Assembly (NCBI RefSeq): GCF_006094695.1
Contig: NZ_CP035103.1
Coordinates: 1,612,001-1,676,000 of the forward strand
DNA length: 64,000 nucleotides
Direction: 5' to 3'
DNA from: Kocuria rosea
Lineage (GTDB): Bacteria > Actinomycetota > Actinomycetes > Actinomycetales > Micrococcaceae
Shown here: in pieces, positions 34,786 through 43,081 of the stretch
Position numbering within the stretch: position 1 is the first letter of the stretch
Layout of the letters: each line of letters starts with the position of its first letter
Notes under the pieces: generated by a model
The model's input: only the letters and a program-made list of their open reading frames with translations
The model's database searches: none
What the model was told of the DNA's origin: nothing
Translations under genes and position numbers: made by a program

Positions 34786-37700
34786 GTGCACCTGAAGACC
34801 CTGACCGTGCGGGGGTTCAAGTCCTTCGCCTCGGCCACCACCTTCGAGTTCGAGCCCGGGGTCACCGCCGTCGTCGGCCCCAACGGCTCGGGCAAGTCCA
34901 ACGTGGTGGACGCCCTGGCGTGGGTCATGGGGGAGCAGGGCGCGAAGTCCCTGCGCGGCGGGAAGATGGAGGACGTCATCTTCGCCGGCACCGCCGGCCG
35001 GGCCCCGCTCGGCCGGGCCCACGTGTCGCTGACCATCGACAACGCCGACGGCGCCCTGCCCATCGAGTACTCCGAGGTCACGATCTCGCGCACGCTCTTC
35101 CGCTCGGGGGGCTCCGAGTACGCGATCAACGGCCGGCCGTGCCGGCTGCTCGACATCCAGGAGCTGCTCTCCGACTCCGGGCTCGGCCGGGAGATGCACG
35201 TCATCGTGGGCCAGGGCCAGCTCGACCGCATCCTGCACGCCACCCCGGAGGAGCGCCGCGGCTTCGTCGAGGAGGCGTCCGGGGTCCTCAAGCACCGGCG
35301 CCGCAAGGAGCGGACGCTGCGCAAGCTCGAGGCGATGCAGGCCAACCTCGACCGGCTCGAGGACCTCACCGCCGAGATCCGCCGCCAGCTCACCCCGCTG
35401 GGACGGCAGGCCAGGACGGCCCGGCGTGCCCAGCGGATCCAGCACGACGTCCGCGACGCCCGCGCCCGGCTGCTGGCCGACGACCTCGTGCAGGCCCGCA
35501 CGAGCCTCGCCGTCGACGAGGACGCCGAGCGCCGGCTGCGCGCCGAGCGCGCCGAGGCCGAGCAGGCCCTCGACACCGGCCGCGCCCGGCAGGCCGACGT
35601 CGAGGCGCGCGCCGCCGAGGCGACCCCCGCCCTGAACACCGCGCGGGACACGTGGTACCAGCTCACCGCCGTGCAGGAGCGCTACCGGTCCCTCGCCTCG
35701 CTCGCCGCCGAGCGGCGCCGGCTGCTCGGGTCCGCGGCCGAGCCCGCGGACCCGGGGCGGGACCCGGACCGGCTCGACGCCCAGGCGGCCCGCACCCGCG
35801 AGGAGCAGCACCAGCTCCTCGAGCAGGTCGAGGACGCCGTCGACGCCCTCGCCGAGGCCATCCAGGAGCGCGAGGACGCGGAGGCCGCGGCGCGCGACCA
35901 GGACGGCGTGGTCACCGGTCTGCTCCGGGCGGCCGCCGACCGCCGGGAGGGCACGGCCCGGCTCACCGGCGCGGTCGCGGCGGCCCGCTCCCGGGTCGAG
36001 GCGGCCGAGAACGAACTCTCCCGCCTGCACACCACCCACGCGGACGCCGGGCGGCGCCGGGTGCAGGCCGGCGCCGAGGCGGACAGCCTGGCGCTCGCGG
36101 CCCAGGACGCGGCCGGCGCCGCCGAACGGGCCCGCGCCCGCCACGAGCAGGACGCCGAGGCCGCCGCCGGCGCCCGCGCCGCCGCTCGGGAGGCCGAGGC
36201 CGCGGCCCAGGAGCTGCTGCGCGCCCACGACGCCCAGCGCGCCCGCGCCGAGACCCTGCGCGCCGCCCTGCGCCAGCCCGACGGCTCCGCGGCGGTCCTC
36301 GACGGGCACGCCGACGCCGTGCTCGGCGCCGTCGTCGACCTCGTCGACGTCGAGCCCGGCTGGGAGCGGGCGGTCACCGCCGCCATGGGCCCCTTCGCCG
36401 AGGCCCTCGCCGTGCGCTCCCACGGCGCGGCCGTCTCCGTCTTCGAGTCCCTGCGCGCCGACGGCGTGGGCCGGGTGCACCTGCTGGTGGCCGCCGGCGC
36501 CCCGGAACGGTCCGGCCCCGCCCCGGCGCTCCCCGACCGTCCCGGGGTCCGGCCCGCCGCCGCGGTGCTGCGGGACGGCGAGGGCGCCGGCCCGGGCGAC
36601 GACGACGCGCGGCGCGGAGCGGCCGCCGTCCGGGCCCTGCTGGCCGCGACCGTGCTCACGGAGGACGCCGCCACGGCCGCCCGGATCGTGGCCGACCGGC
36701 CCGAGCTGACGGCCGTCACCCGGGGCGGCGACGTGTTCACGGGCAGCAGCGCCTGGGGCGGCGCCGCGGAGGCGGCCGGCACGCTCGAGACCCGCGCCGC
36801 GGCCGAGGCCGCCGAGGCGGAGCGGGCCGAGCTGGGCGCGGCCCTCGACCGGGCGCGGGCCGCCTCCGGCGCGGCGGCCGCGGCGCGGGACACCGCCCGC
36901 CGGGCCGCCGAGGAGACCGCGGGGCTGCTGCGCGCCGCCGAGCGCACGGCGGACCGGGCCGCGTCCGAGCTCTCCCGGGTCCGGGCCGTGCTGGACTCGG
37001 CCGAGGCGGAGACCCGGCGCTACGACGAGCAGGTCGCGGCCGCGCGGGAGCACCTGGCCCGGGAGCAGGAGCGGCTGCGCGAGGCCGCCGAGCGGCTCGG
37101 GGCCGCCGAGGAGCACGGCGAGGAGGACACCGAGACCGTCCAGCTCGAGGCCGCCGCCCGCCGCGACGAGCTGCACCGGGCCGCCACGACGGCCCGCACC
37201 GCGGAGACGGAGGCCCGGCTCGCCCTGCGCTCCCTCGAGGAGCAGGCCCGGGCCCTCGGCAACCGGGCCGCGTCCCAGGAGCGGGCCGCCGCCGCCGAGC
37301 GCCGGGCGCGGGAGGAGGCGGAGCGGCGGGCCCGGCGCCGCCGGATCCAGGCCCGCAACGCCGAGGCGGTGCTCGCCGGCGCCGAGCAGCTGCTCGAGCT
37401 CGTGGCGGCGTCCGCGGCGGTCGCCGCCGCGGAGCGGGACCGGGCCGAGGCCGTCCGCGCCGGGCTGGACGCGGAGCTGACGGACCTGCGCGCCGCCAAC
37501 GACCGGCTCGCCGCGCGGCTCGCCGGGCTCACCGACTCCGTGCACCGGGACGAGCTGGCCCGCACCCAGCAGCGCGCCCGGATCCAGGCCCTGGAGGACC
37601 GCTCCCTCGAGGAGCTGGGGCTCACCCCGGACGCGCTCGTGGAGCACTACGGACCGCACCTGCTGATCCCCGACCCCGACCTCGACCCCGGCGCCGGCGC

Positions 37701-38481
37701 CGGCTCCGACCGCGCCCCCGGGGCGCCGCAGGACGACGCGCCGGCGGCGGCCGAGGACGGCCAGGACGCCCTGTTCGGCGTCGCGTCCGGCGACCCGGCC
37801 GAGGCCGCGGGAGGCGCCCCCTACGTGCGCGCCCAGCAGGAGGCGCGGCTGCGCCGGGCCGAGAAGGAGCTCGCCTCCCTGGGGCGGGTGAACCCGCTGG
37901 CGCTGGAGGAGTTCGCCGCCCTCGAGGAGCGCCACCGCTTCCTGGCCGAGCAGCTCGAGGACCTCAAGCGCTCCCGGCAGGACCTGCGCAGCATCATCCG
38001 CGACGTCGACGAGCACGTGGAGCGCGTCTTCGCGGAGGCCTACGCCGACACCGCCCGGGAGTTCGAGGGCGTCTTCGCCACCCTGTTCCCGGGCGGGGAG
38101 GGCCGGCTGCGCCTCACCGACCCCACGGACATGCTCAGCACCGGGATCGACGTGGAGGCGCGCCCGGCCGGCAAGAAGATCAAGCGGCTGTCCCTGCTCT
38201 CCGGCGGGGAGCGGTCGCTGACGGCGATCGCGCTGCTCGTGGCGATCTTCAAGGCCCGCCCCTCGCCCTTCTACGTCATGGACGAGGTCGAGGCGGCCCT
38301 CGACGACCGCAACCTCGGTCGGCTGCTGAGCATCTTCCGCCAGCTGCAGGAGACCTCGCAGCTGATCATCATCACCCACCAGAAGCGGACCATGGAGATC
38401 GCCGACGCCCTCTACGGGGTCGCGATGCGCGGGGACGGCGTGACCACCGTGATCGGGCAGCGGCTCGCCGAGCTGCGCTGA
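34786..38481 (+). CDS. smc: Chromosome segregation protein SMC
   Basis: SMC (1231 residues) is the ATPase of the SMC-ScpAB condensin that organises sister chromosomes. It has the N-terminal head (Walker A GPNGSGKSN), long coiled coils (about 170-495 and 650-1020, full of Ala/Glu/Arg), a hinge (about 498-645) and the C-terminal head with signature LSGGERSL near residue 1138 and Walker B FYVMDEVEAALDD. A Pro/Ala/Asp-rich insert (GAGAGSDRAPGAPQDDAPAA) sits near residue 970 in the second coiled arm. GTG 34786 follows AGGAGA. It is cut off from mutM by the olefin insert. Confidence 0.97.
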   Translation: MHLKTLTVRGFKSFASATTFEFEPGVTAVVGPNGSGKSNVVDALAWVMGEQGAKSLRGGKMEDVIFAGTAGRAPLGRAHVSLTIDNADGALPIEYSEVTISRTLFRSGGSEYAINGRPCRLLDIQELLSDSGLGREMHVIVGQGQLDRILHATPEERRGFVEEASGVLKHRRRKERTLRKLEAMQANLDRLEDLTAEIRRQLTPLGRQARTARRAQRIQHDVRDARARLLADDLVQARTSLAVDEDAERRLRAERAEAEQALDTGRARQADVEARAAEATPALNTARDTWYQLTAVQERYRSLASLAAERRRLLGSAAEPADPGRDPDRLDAQAARTREEQHQLLEQVEDAVDALAEAIQEREDAEAAARDQDGVVTGLLRAAADRREGTARLTGAVAAARSRVEAAENELSRLHTTHADAGRRRVQAGAEADSLALAAQDAAGAAERARARHEQDAEAAAGARAAAREAEAAAQELLRAHDAQRARAETLRAALRQPDGSAAVLDGHADAVLGAVVDLVDVEPGWERAVTAAMGPFAEALAVRSHGAAVSVFESLRADGVGRVHLLVAAGAPERSGPAPALPDRPGVRPAAAVLRDGEGAGPGDDDARRGAAAVRALLAATVLTEDAATAARIVADRPELTAVTRGGDVFTGSSAWGGAAEAAGTLETRAAAEAAEAERAELGAALDRARAASGAAAAARDTARRAAEETAGLLRAAERTADRAASELSRVRAVLDSAEAETRRYDEQVAAAREHLAREQERLREAAERLGAAEEHGEEDTETVQLEAAARRDELHRAATTARTAETEARLALRSLEEQARALGNRAASQERAAAAERRAREEAERRARRRRIQARNAEAVLAGAEQLLELVAASAAVAAAERDRAEAVRAGLDAELTDLRAANDRLAARLAGLTDSVHRDELARTQQRARIQALEDRSLEELGLTPDALVEHYGPHLLIPDPDLDPGAGAGSDRAPGAPQDDAPAAAEDGQDALFGVASGDPAEAAGGAPYVRAQQEARLRRAEKELASLGRVNPLALEEFAALEERHRFLAEQLEDLKRSRQDLRSIIRDVDEHVERVFAEAYADTAREFEGVFATLFPGGEGRLRLTDPTDMLSTGIDVEARPAGKKIKRLSLLSGGERSLTAIALLVAIFKARPSPFYVMDEVEAALDDRNLGRLLSIFRQLQETSQLIIITHQKRTMEIADALYGVAMRGDGVTTVIGQRLAELR

Positions 38482-38506
38482 GCCCGCCGTGCTCGTGCTC
38501 GGGGCG

Positions 38507-39742
38507 CTACTGCCCGGCGCCGCGCACGGGCGGGGTCTCGGGCCGCTCCATCGTGTCCCGCACCGGCAGCCACGCCCCGGCGGCCAGCAGCATGATCGCC
38601 CCGGAGACCCCGAAGGCCCAGCCGAAGCCCGCGGCGTCCGCCAGCGCACCGGCCACCACGGGGCCGAGGATCTGCCCGGCGTCGGCGCTCATCTGGAACC
38701 GGGCCAGCACCGGTCCGCCGGCCCGGTCCGGTCCGATGACGTCGGCCACGGTCGCCTGCTGGCCCGGGTTCAGGGTCCCGGAGCCCATCCCGGCCACGAG
38801 CGAGAGGACCACGAACCACGGGACGTCCTGGACCAGGCCCAGCCCCATGGTCGCGACCCCGTTGAGCACCAGGCCCGAGAGCACGAGCGGCCTGCGCCCG
38901 AACCGGTCCGTGAGCCGGCCGGTGACCGGGAGGGTCATCGCGTTGCCCGCGGCGTAGACCGCCAGGGCCAGGCCGGCCACGGCCGGGCCGGCCCCCAGCA
39001 CGGCCACCGCGAACAGCGGCACGAGTGCCACCCGGATCCCGTGGGCGGTCCACCCGTTGGCGAAGCTGGAGACCAGGGCGGAGCGGTAGGCCCCCACCCG
39101 GCGCGCCTCGGCCACGGTCATCACCGGCTGGTTCCGGCGGTCCGCGCCGGCGCCGAGCACCTCGTCCTTGAGCCGGAAGTGCACCACGGCCACGGCCACC
39201 AGGAGCGACACCGCGTAGATCAGGAACGGCGCCTGCATGCCGAAGCCGGCGAGCAGGCCGCCGACCACGGGGCCGAGCACCCCGCCCACCAGGAACGCAG
39301 AGGCGTAGTAGCCCGAGACGCGCCCGCGCATCCGCGGCGGCGCCAGCCGCACGATCAGCCCCATCGCCGAGATCGTGAACATCACCGAGCCGATCCCGCC
39401 GAGGCCCCGGAACAGCAGCAGCTGCCAGTAGGTCTGGGCGAAGGCGGTGGCCGCGGAGGACAGCGCGACGATGAGCACGCCGGTCACATAGGTCGGGCGC
39501 TCGCCGATTCGGTTCAGGATCCGCCCGCCCGCCGGCGCGAAGAGGAGGCGGGCCACGGCGAAGACGCTGACCACGGCCGAGGCCGCGGCCACCCCCACCC
39601 CGAAGGTCGTGGCGAACTGGGGGAGCACCGGGGCCACGATGCCGTAGCCGATCGCGATGACGAAGGCGGCGGCGATGAGCACCGTGATCTGCTGGGGAAC
39701 GCGGTCGCGTTCGGGCGCGGCGGCGGCGGGCTGGACAGGCAC
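38507..39742 (-). CDS. Major facilitator superfamily transporter
   Basis: The 411-residue protein has about twelve membrane segments in two halves. The MFS motif A is visible in both loops 2-3 (GGRILNRIGERP) and 8-9 (GRLTDRFGRRP), as in drug/proton antiporters of the 12-TM DHA1 type. The substrate is unknown. GTG 39742 stands six bases after a -10 TAGACT, so the mRNA is probably leaderless. It converges on smc with 25 bp between stops, and diverges from ftsY. Confidence 0.88.
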   Translation of the reverse strand: MPVQPAAAAPERDRVPQQITVLIAAAFVIAIGYGIVAPVLPQFATTFGVGVAAASAVVSVFAVARLLFAPAGGRILNRIGERPTYVTGVLIVALSSAATAFAQTYWQLLLFRGLGGIGSVMFTISAMGLIVRLAPPRMRGRVSGYYASAFLVGGVLGPVVGGLLAGFGMQAPFLIYAVSLLVAVAVVHFRLKDEVLGAGADRRNQPVMTVAEARRVGAYRSALVSSFANGWTAHGIRVALVPLFAVAVLGAGPAVAGLALAVYAAGNAMTLPVTGRLTDRFGRRPLVLSGLVLNGVATMGLGLVQDVPWFVVLSLVAGMGSGTLNPGQQATVADVIGPDRAGGPVLARFQMSADAGQILGPVVAGALADAAGFGWAFGVSGAIMLLAAGAWLPVRDTMERPETPPVRGAGQ

Positions 39743-39748
39743 CCGTCG

Positions 39749-39754
39749 AGTCTA
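39749..39754 (-). promoter_or_regulatory. MFS transporter -10 element, leaderless
   Basis: TAGACT on the minus strand ends six bases before the GTG at 39742. Confidence 0.5.
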
Positions 39755-39824
39755 GGACCCCGGGCGGCGGCCCGGCCCCGCGACCCCCGGCCCGGGGACC
39801 GGGCGGTGTGAGAAGCTGGGCGAC

Positions 39825-40970
39825 GTGGATTCGATACCCGTTCTCGCATACGTGCTCATCGCCGTCGTGGTCCTCGGTCTGCTCGGGCTGGTCCTGCTGC
39901 GGGGGCCCAAGGCGCCCCGCGGCGGCTACCCCTCCACCCGGGACCCCGACGACCTCGAGGGCGGCCCCGTCGCGGCCCCCGGGGACCTGGAGCCCGGCAC
40001 CGCTCCGGTCCCGCCCGCCGACACCCGGCCGGCCCTCGACCGCCCCGAGTCCGCCGCGTCCCGGATGGCGCGGCTGCGCGGGCGGCTGGCCAGGTCCAAC
40101 AACGTCTTCGGCAAGGGCCTGCTGGCCCTGCTCTCGCGCGACCGCATCGACCAGGACGTGTGGGACGAGATCGAGGAGACGCTGCTGCTCGCCGACCTCG
40201 GCACCGACTCGTCCATGGCCCTCGTCGAGGCCCTCCAGCGCCGGGTCAAGGTCGAGGGCACCAACGACCCCGCCCACGTGAAGGCCATGCTCCGGGACGA
40301 GCTCCTCGCGCTGGTCGACCCGTCGATGGACCGGTCCCTGGCCGTGGAGCGCAAGGGGCCGGTCCCCGCCGTCGTCCTCGTGGTGGGCGTCAACGGCGTG
40401 GGCAAGACCACCACCGTGGGCAAGCTCGCGCGCGTGCTCGTCGCCGAGGAGAAGGACGTGGTGCTCGGCGCCGCGGACACCTTCCGCGCCGCGGCCGCCG
40501 ACCAGCTCTCCACCTGGGGCGCCCGCGTGGGCGTGCCCACCGTGCGCTCGCACGTCGAGGGCGCCGACCCCGCCTCGGTGGCCTACGACGCCGTGACCGC
40601 CGGCATCGAGCACGAGGTGGACGTCGTGATGATCGACACCGCCGGCCGGCTCCAGAACAAGGCGGGGCTGATGGACCAGCTCGGGAAGATCAAGCGGGTC
40701 GTGGAGAAGGCCGCCGCGGTCGACGAGGTGCTGCTCGTCATCGACGCGACCACCGGGCAGAACGGCATGACCCAGGCGCGGGTCTTCGCCGAGGTGGTCG
40801 ACGTCACCGGCATCGTCCTCACCAAGCTGGACGGCACCGCCAAGGGCGGCATCGTGGTCGCCATCCAGAAGAGCCTCGGGGTGCCGGTCAAGCTCATCGG
40901 CCTCGGCGAGGGACCCGACGACCTCGCGCCCTTCGAGCCCGAGAGCTTCGTGGACGCCCTGCTCGACTGA
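39825..40970 (+). CDS. ftsY: Signal recognition particle receptor FtsY
   Basis: FtsY is the membrane receptor that docks SRP-ribosome complexes to the Sec translocon. Here the N-terminus is a true membrane anchor (residues 7-26, LAYVLIAVVVLGLLGLVLL), followed by an acidic/proline linker and the NG domain: GVNGVGKTTT (G1), DTFRAAA, DTAGR (G3), TKLDG (G4). Length is 381. GTG 39825 follows a weak -10 GAAGCT by seven bases. The partner ffh is 2.1 kb downstream. Confidence 0.96.
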   Translation: MDSIPVLAYVLIAVVVLGLLGLVLLRGPKAPRGGYPSTRDPDDLEGGPVAAPGDLEPGTAPVPPADTRPALDRPESAASRMARLRGRLARSNNVFGKGLLALLSRDRIDQDVWDEIEETLLLADLGTDSSMALVEALQRRVKVEGTNDPAHVKAMLRDELLALVDPSMDRSLAVERKGPVPAVVLVVGVNGVGKTTTVGKLARVLVAEEKDVVLGAADTFRAAAADQLSTWGARVGVPTVRSHVEGADPASVAYDAVTAGIEHEVDVVMIDTAGRLQNKAGLMDQLGKIKRVVEKAAAVDEVLLVIDATTGQNGMTQARVFAEVVDVTGIVLTKLDGTAKGGIVVAIQKSLGVPVKLIGLGEGPDDLAPFEPESFVDALLD

Positions 40971-40990
40971 TCCGTCCCCCTTTTCCCCCA

Positions 40991-41036
40991 CACGCCCGCC
41001 GCAGTTCACGTGCTCGTAACCATGGCGGCGGGCGTG
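40991..41036 (+). terminator. Hairpin after ftsY
   Basis: A perfect 12-bp stem (40991-41002 with 41025-41036) with a 22-nt loop lies 20 bp after the ftsY stop. No T-run follows. It could end the ftsY message or act in the amtB leader. Confidence 0.5.
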
Positions 41037-41075
41037 AAACATGTCCGCAACCCCGCGCGGCGGCAGGCGAAACAT
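41036..41075. promoter_or_regulatory. Direct repeats GAAACAT upstream of amtB
   Basis: Two GAAACAT copies (41036-41042, 41069-41075) sit 33 bp apart, about three helical turns, with GTAAC at 41016-41020. The half-sites resemble parts of actinobacterial GlnR boxes (GTnAC, GAAAC), but the spacing does not fit the standard box. A nitrogen-regulator site is possible. Confidence 0.35.
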
Positions 41076-41178
41076 CTCTCTCGGAGACTCGACAGTGAAC
41101 GGTGAGCACCGGACGGCCCCTCGGGGAACGGGCCAGTGGCACCGGTGACCTGACAAGCTTCAGAGAGAGGTGCACATC

Positions 41179-42492
41179 GTGGAAATCACCGCTGGACACG
41201 TGTGGACGATCGTGGCGGCAGCCCTGGTCTTCTTCATGACCCCCGGACTGGCCCTGTTCTACGGAGGGATGACCCGCGCCAAGGGCGTCCTGAACATGAT
41301 GATGATGAGCTTCATCTCCATCGCGTTCGTCTCCGTGGTGTGGGTCCTGTGGGGCTACTCCATGAGCGGCGGGGATCCGCTGCTGGGCGGACTCACGGGC
41401 AGCCCCGTGCCGTCCTTCGCCCTGGCCGACATCATGGGCACCGAGGACCTCCTCGGCGCCGCCTACGGCGGGACCTTCGCCATCATCACCGTCGCCCTGA
41501 TCTCCGGGGCGATCGCCGACCGGGCCCGCTTCGGCGCCTGGGCCGTGTTCGTGCCCGTCTGGGCCACGCTCGTCTACGCCCCCCTGGCCTACATGGTCTG
41601 GGGCGGCGGGCTGCTCACCGAGGACGGCGCCGTGGGCTCCGCGATCGGCGAGGCCATCGACTTCGCCGGCGGCCTCGTGGTGCACATCAACGCCGGCGTG
41701 GCCGCGCTGATCCTCATCATGATCGTCGGCGCCCGCCAGGGCTTCGGCAAGGACCCGAGCCAGCGCCCCCACAACCTGCCGCTCGTGATGCTCGGCGCCG
41801 CGATCCTGTGGTTCGGCTGGTTCGGCTTCAACGCCGGTGCCGCGGGCACCGCCGAGCAGGCCGGCCTCATCTGGATCAACACCCTCGTGGCCCCCTCCGC
41901 GGCCATGCTGGGCTGGCTGCTCACCGAGCGCATCCGCGACAAGCACGCCACCTCCCTGGGCGCCGCCTCCGGCGCCGTGGCCGGGCTCGTGGCCATCACT
42001 CCGGCCTGCGCCAACGTCTCCCCGGTCTGGGCGATCGTGATCGGCTTCGTGGCCGGCATCTGCTCCGCCCTCGCCGTGGGCCTGAAGTACCGGCTGCGCA
42101 TGGACGACTCCCTGGACGTCATCGGCGTGCACCTCGTCTCCGGCATCGTCGGCACCGTGGCCCTGGGCTTCGTGGCGCTGCCCTCCGAGGGCACCGCGGG
42201 CCTGTTCTACGGCGGCGGCTTCGGCCTGCTGCTCACCCAGGTCGTCGCGGTGCTGGTCTCTGTCCTGTACTGCGCCGTGCTCACCTTCGTCATCGCCATC
42301 GCGATCGACAAGACCATCGGCTTCCGGATCACGGAGCGGGACGAGATCGACGGCATCGACATCACCCAGCACGCCGAGTCCGGCTACGCCCTGGCCGGGG
42401 ACGCCACGGGCTCCTTCAGCCCCGGCCGGCACGCCGCGGGCGAGGACGCCTCGTCCTTCGAGCCCGGTCGCTCCGAGCCGGTGCACAGCTGA
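41179..42492 (+). CDS. amtB: Ammonium transporter
   Basis: AmtB conducts ammonium into the cell in nitrogen limitation. The 437-residue protein has eleven membrane segments, the family start TPGLALFYGGM, the twin pore histidines in VVHINAGVAA and IGVHLVSGIVG, and FGFNAG. The cytoplasmic tail (last 50 residues) is polar and longer than usual. I chose GTG 41179, eight bases after GAGAGAGG; the GTG at 41170 lies inside that site. glnB follows after 51 bp, so AmtB is probably gated by the PII protein made with it. Confidence 0.95.
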   Translation: MEITAGHVWTIVAAALVFFMTPGLALFYGGMTRAKGVLNMMMMSFISIAFVSVVWVLWGYSMSGGDPLLGGLTGSPVPSFALADIMGTEDLLGAAYGGTFAIITVALISGAIADRARFGAWAVFVPVWATLVYAPLAYMVWGGGLLTEDGAVGSAIGEAIDFAGGLVVHINAGVAALILIMIVGARQGFGKDPSQRPHNLPLVMLGAAILWFGWFGFNAGAAGTAEQAGLIWINTLVAPSAAMLGWLLTERIRDKHATSLGAASGAVAGLVAITPACANVSPVWAIVIGFVAGICSALAVGLKYRLRMDDSLDVIGVHLVSGIVGTVALGFVALPSEGTAGLFYGGGFGLLLTQVVAVLVSVLYCAVLTFVIAIAIDKTIGFRITERDEIDGIDITQHAESGYALAGDATGSFSPGRHAAGEDASSFEPGRSEPVHS

Positions 42493-42543
42493 GCCGTGCG
42501 GCGACCGCCGGCGCATTCCCTCCTCACGAAAGGCATCCCTTCC

Positions 42544-42882
42544 ATGAAACTCGTCACCGCGATCGTGCGCCCCGAGAAGTTCAAGGACATCAAGTCCGCC
42601 CTCGAGTCCTACGGCGTCCAGGGCATGACGGTCCAGAACGTGCACGGCTACGGGCAGCAGCGCGGGCACACCGAGGTCTACCGCGGCGCGGAGTACACGG
42701 TGGACCTGCTCGAGAAGGTCCGGGTCGAGATCCTCGTGGACAACCACCAGGCCACGGACATCGTCGACGTCATCGTCTCCTCCGCGAACACCGGCCGCGC
42801 CGGTGACGGGAAGGTGTGGGTCACCGACGTGCACCAGGCCGTGCGCGTGCGCACCGGCGAGCGCGACGAGACGGCGCTCTGA
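42544..42882 (+). CDS. glnB: Nitrogen regulatory protein P-II
   Basis: PII (112 residues) senses 2-oxoglutarate, ATP/ADP and modification state, and blocks AmtB in nitrogen excess. The start MKLVTAIVRPEKF and the T-loop with Tyr51 (RGAEYTVD), the adenylylation or uridylylation site, are intact. ATG 42544 is chosen over a longer frame from 42496. The amtB-glnB pairing marks it as a GlnK-type PII (glnK would be an equally good symbol). No glnD follows; a strong terminator does. Confidence 0.95.
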   Translation: MKLVTAIVRPEKFKDIKSALESYGVQGMTVQNVHGYGQQRGHTEVYRGAEYTVDLLEKVRVEILVDNHQATDIVDVIVSSANTGRAGDGKVWVTDVHQAVRVRTGERDETAL

Positions 42883-42894
42883 CCCCACCCGTCC

Positions 42895-42934
42895 CGACGG
42901 CCGGCCCCCTCCACCGGGAGGGGGCCGGCCGTCG
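42895..42934 (+). terminator. Strong hairpin terminator after amtB-glnB
   Basis: A perfect 18-bp stem (42895-42912 with 42917-42934) with a 4-nt loop begins 13 bp after the glnB stop. It is the longest perfect short-loop hairpin I found in the window. Confidence 0.8.
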
Positions 42935-42981
42935 TCGTCCCCGCACGGCGACGGGGCGGGCCCCGCGCCGCCCGGAGTTGC

Positions 42982-42987
42982 TAACCT
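42982..42987 (+). promoter_or_regulatory. ffh -10 element
   Basis: TAACCT fits TAnnnT and would start the ffh message near 42994, giving a leader of about 88 nt. No clear -35. Confidence 0.4.
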
Positions 42988-43081
42988 TGGACACTGACCC
43001 GCCACACCGGGCCGGGCCGCGGCCCGCGGCGCAGACCGCGGGGCACCGGCCGCCTCCCTCGACGAAAGCAGCTTTCGACCC

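Noticed and set aside
34477..38649. Antisense open frame of 1390 codons opposite smc
   Set aside because: Mirrors smc codon by codon; repetitive composition and no ribosome-binding site.
41016..41050. Canonical GlnR box (GTnAC-N6-GAAAC) upstream of amtB
   Set aside because: GTAAC and GAAAC are 15 bases apart instead of six, so the consensus is not met; kept only as a weak repeat feature.
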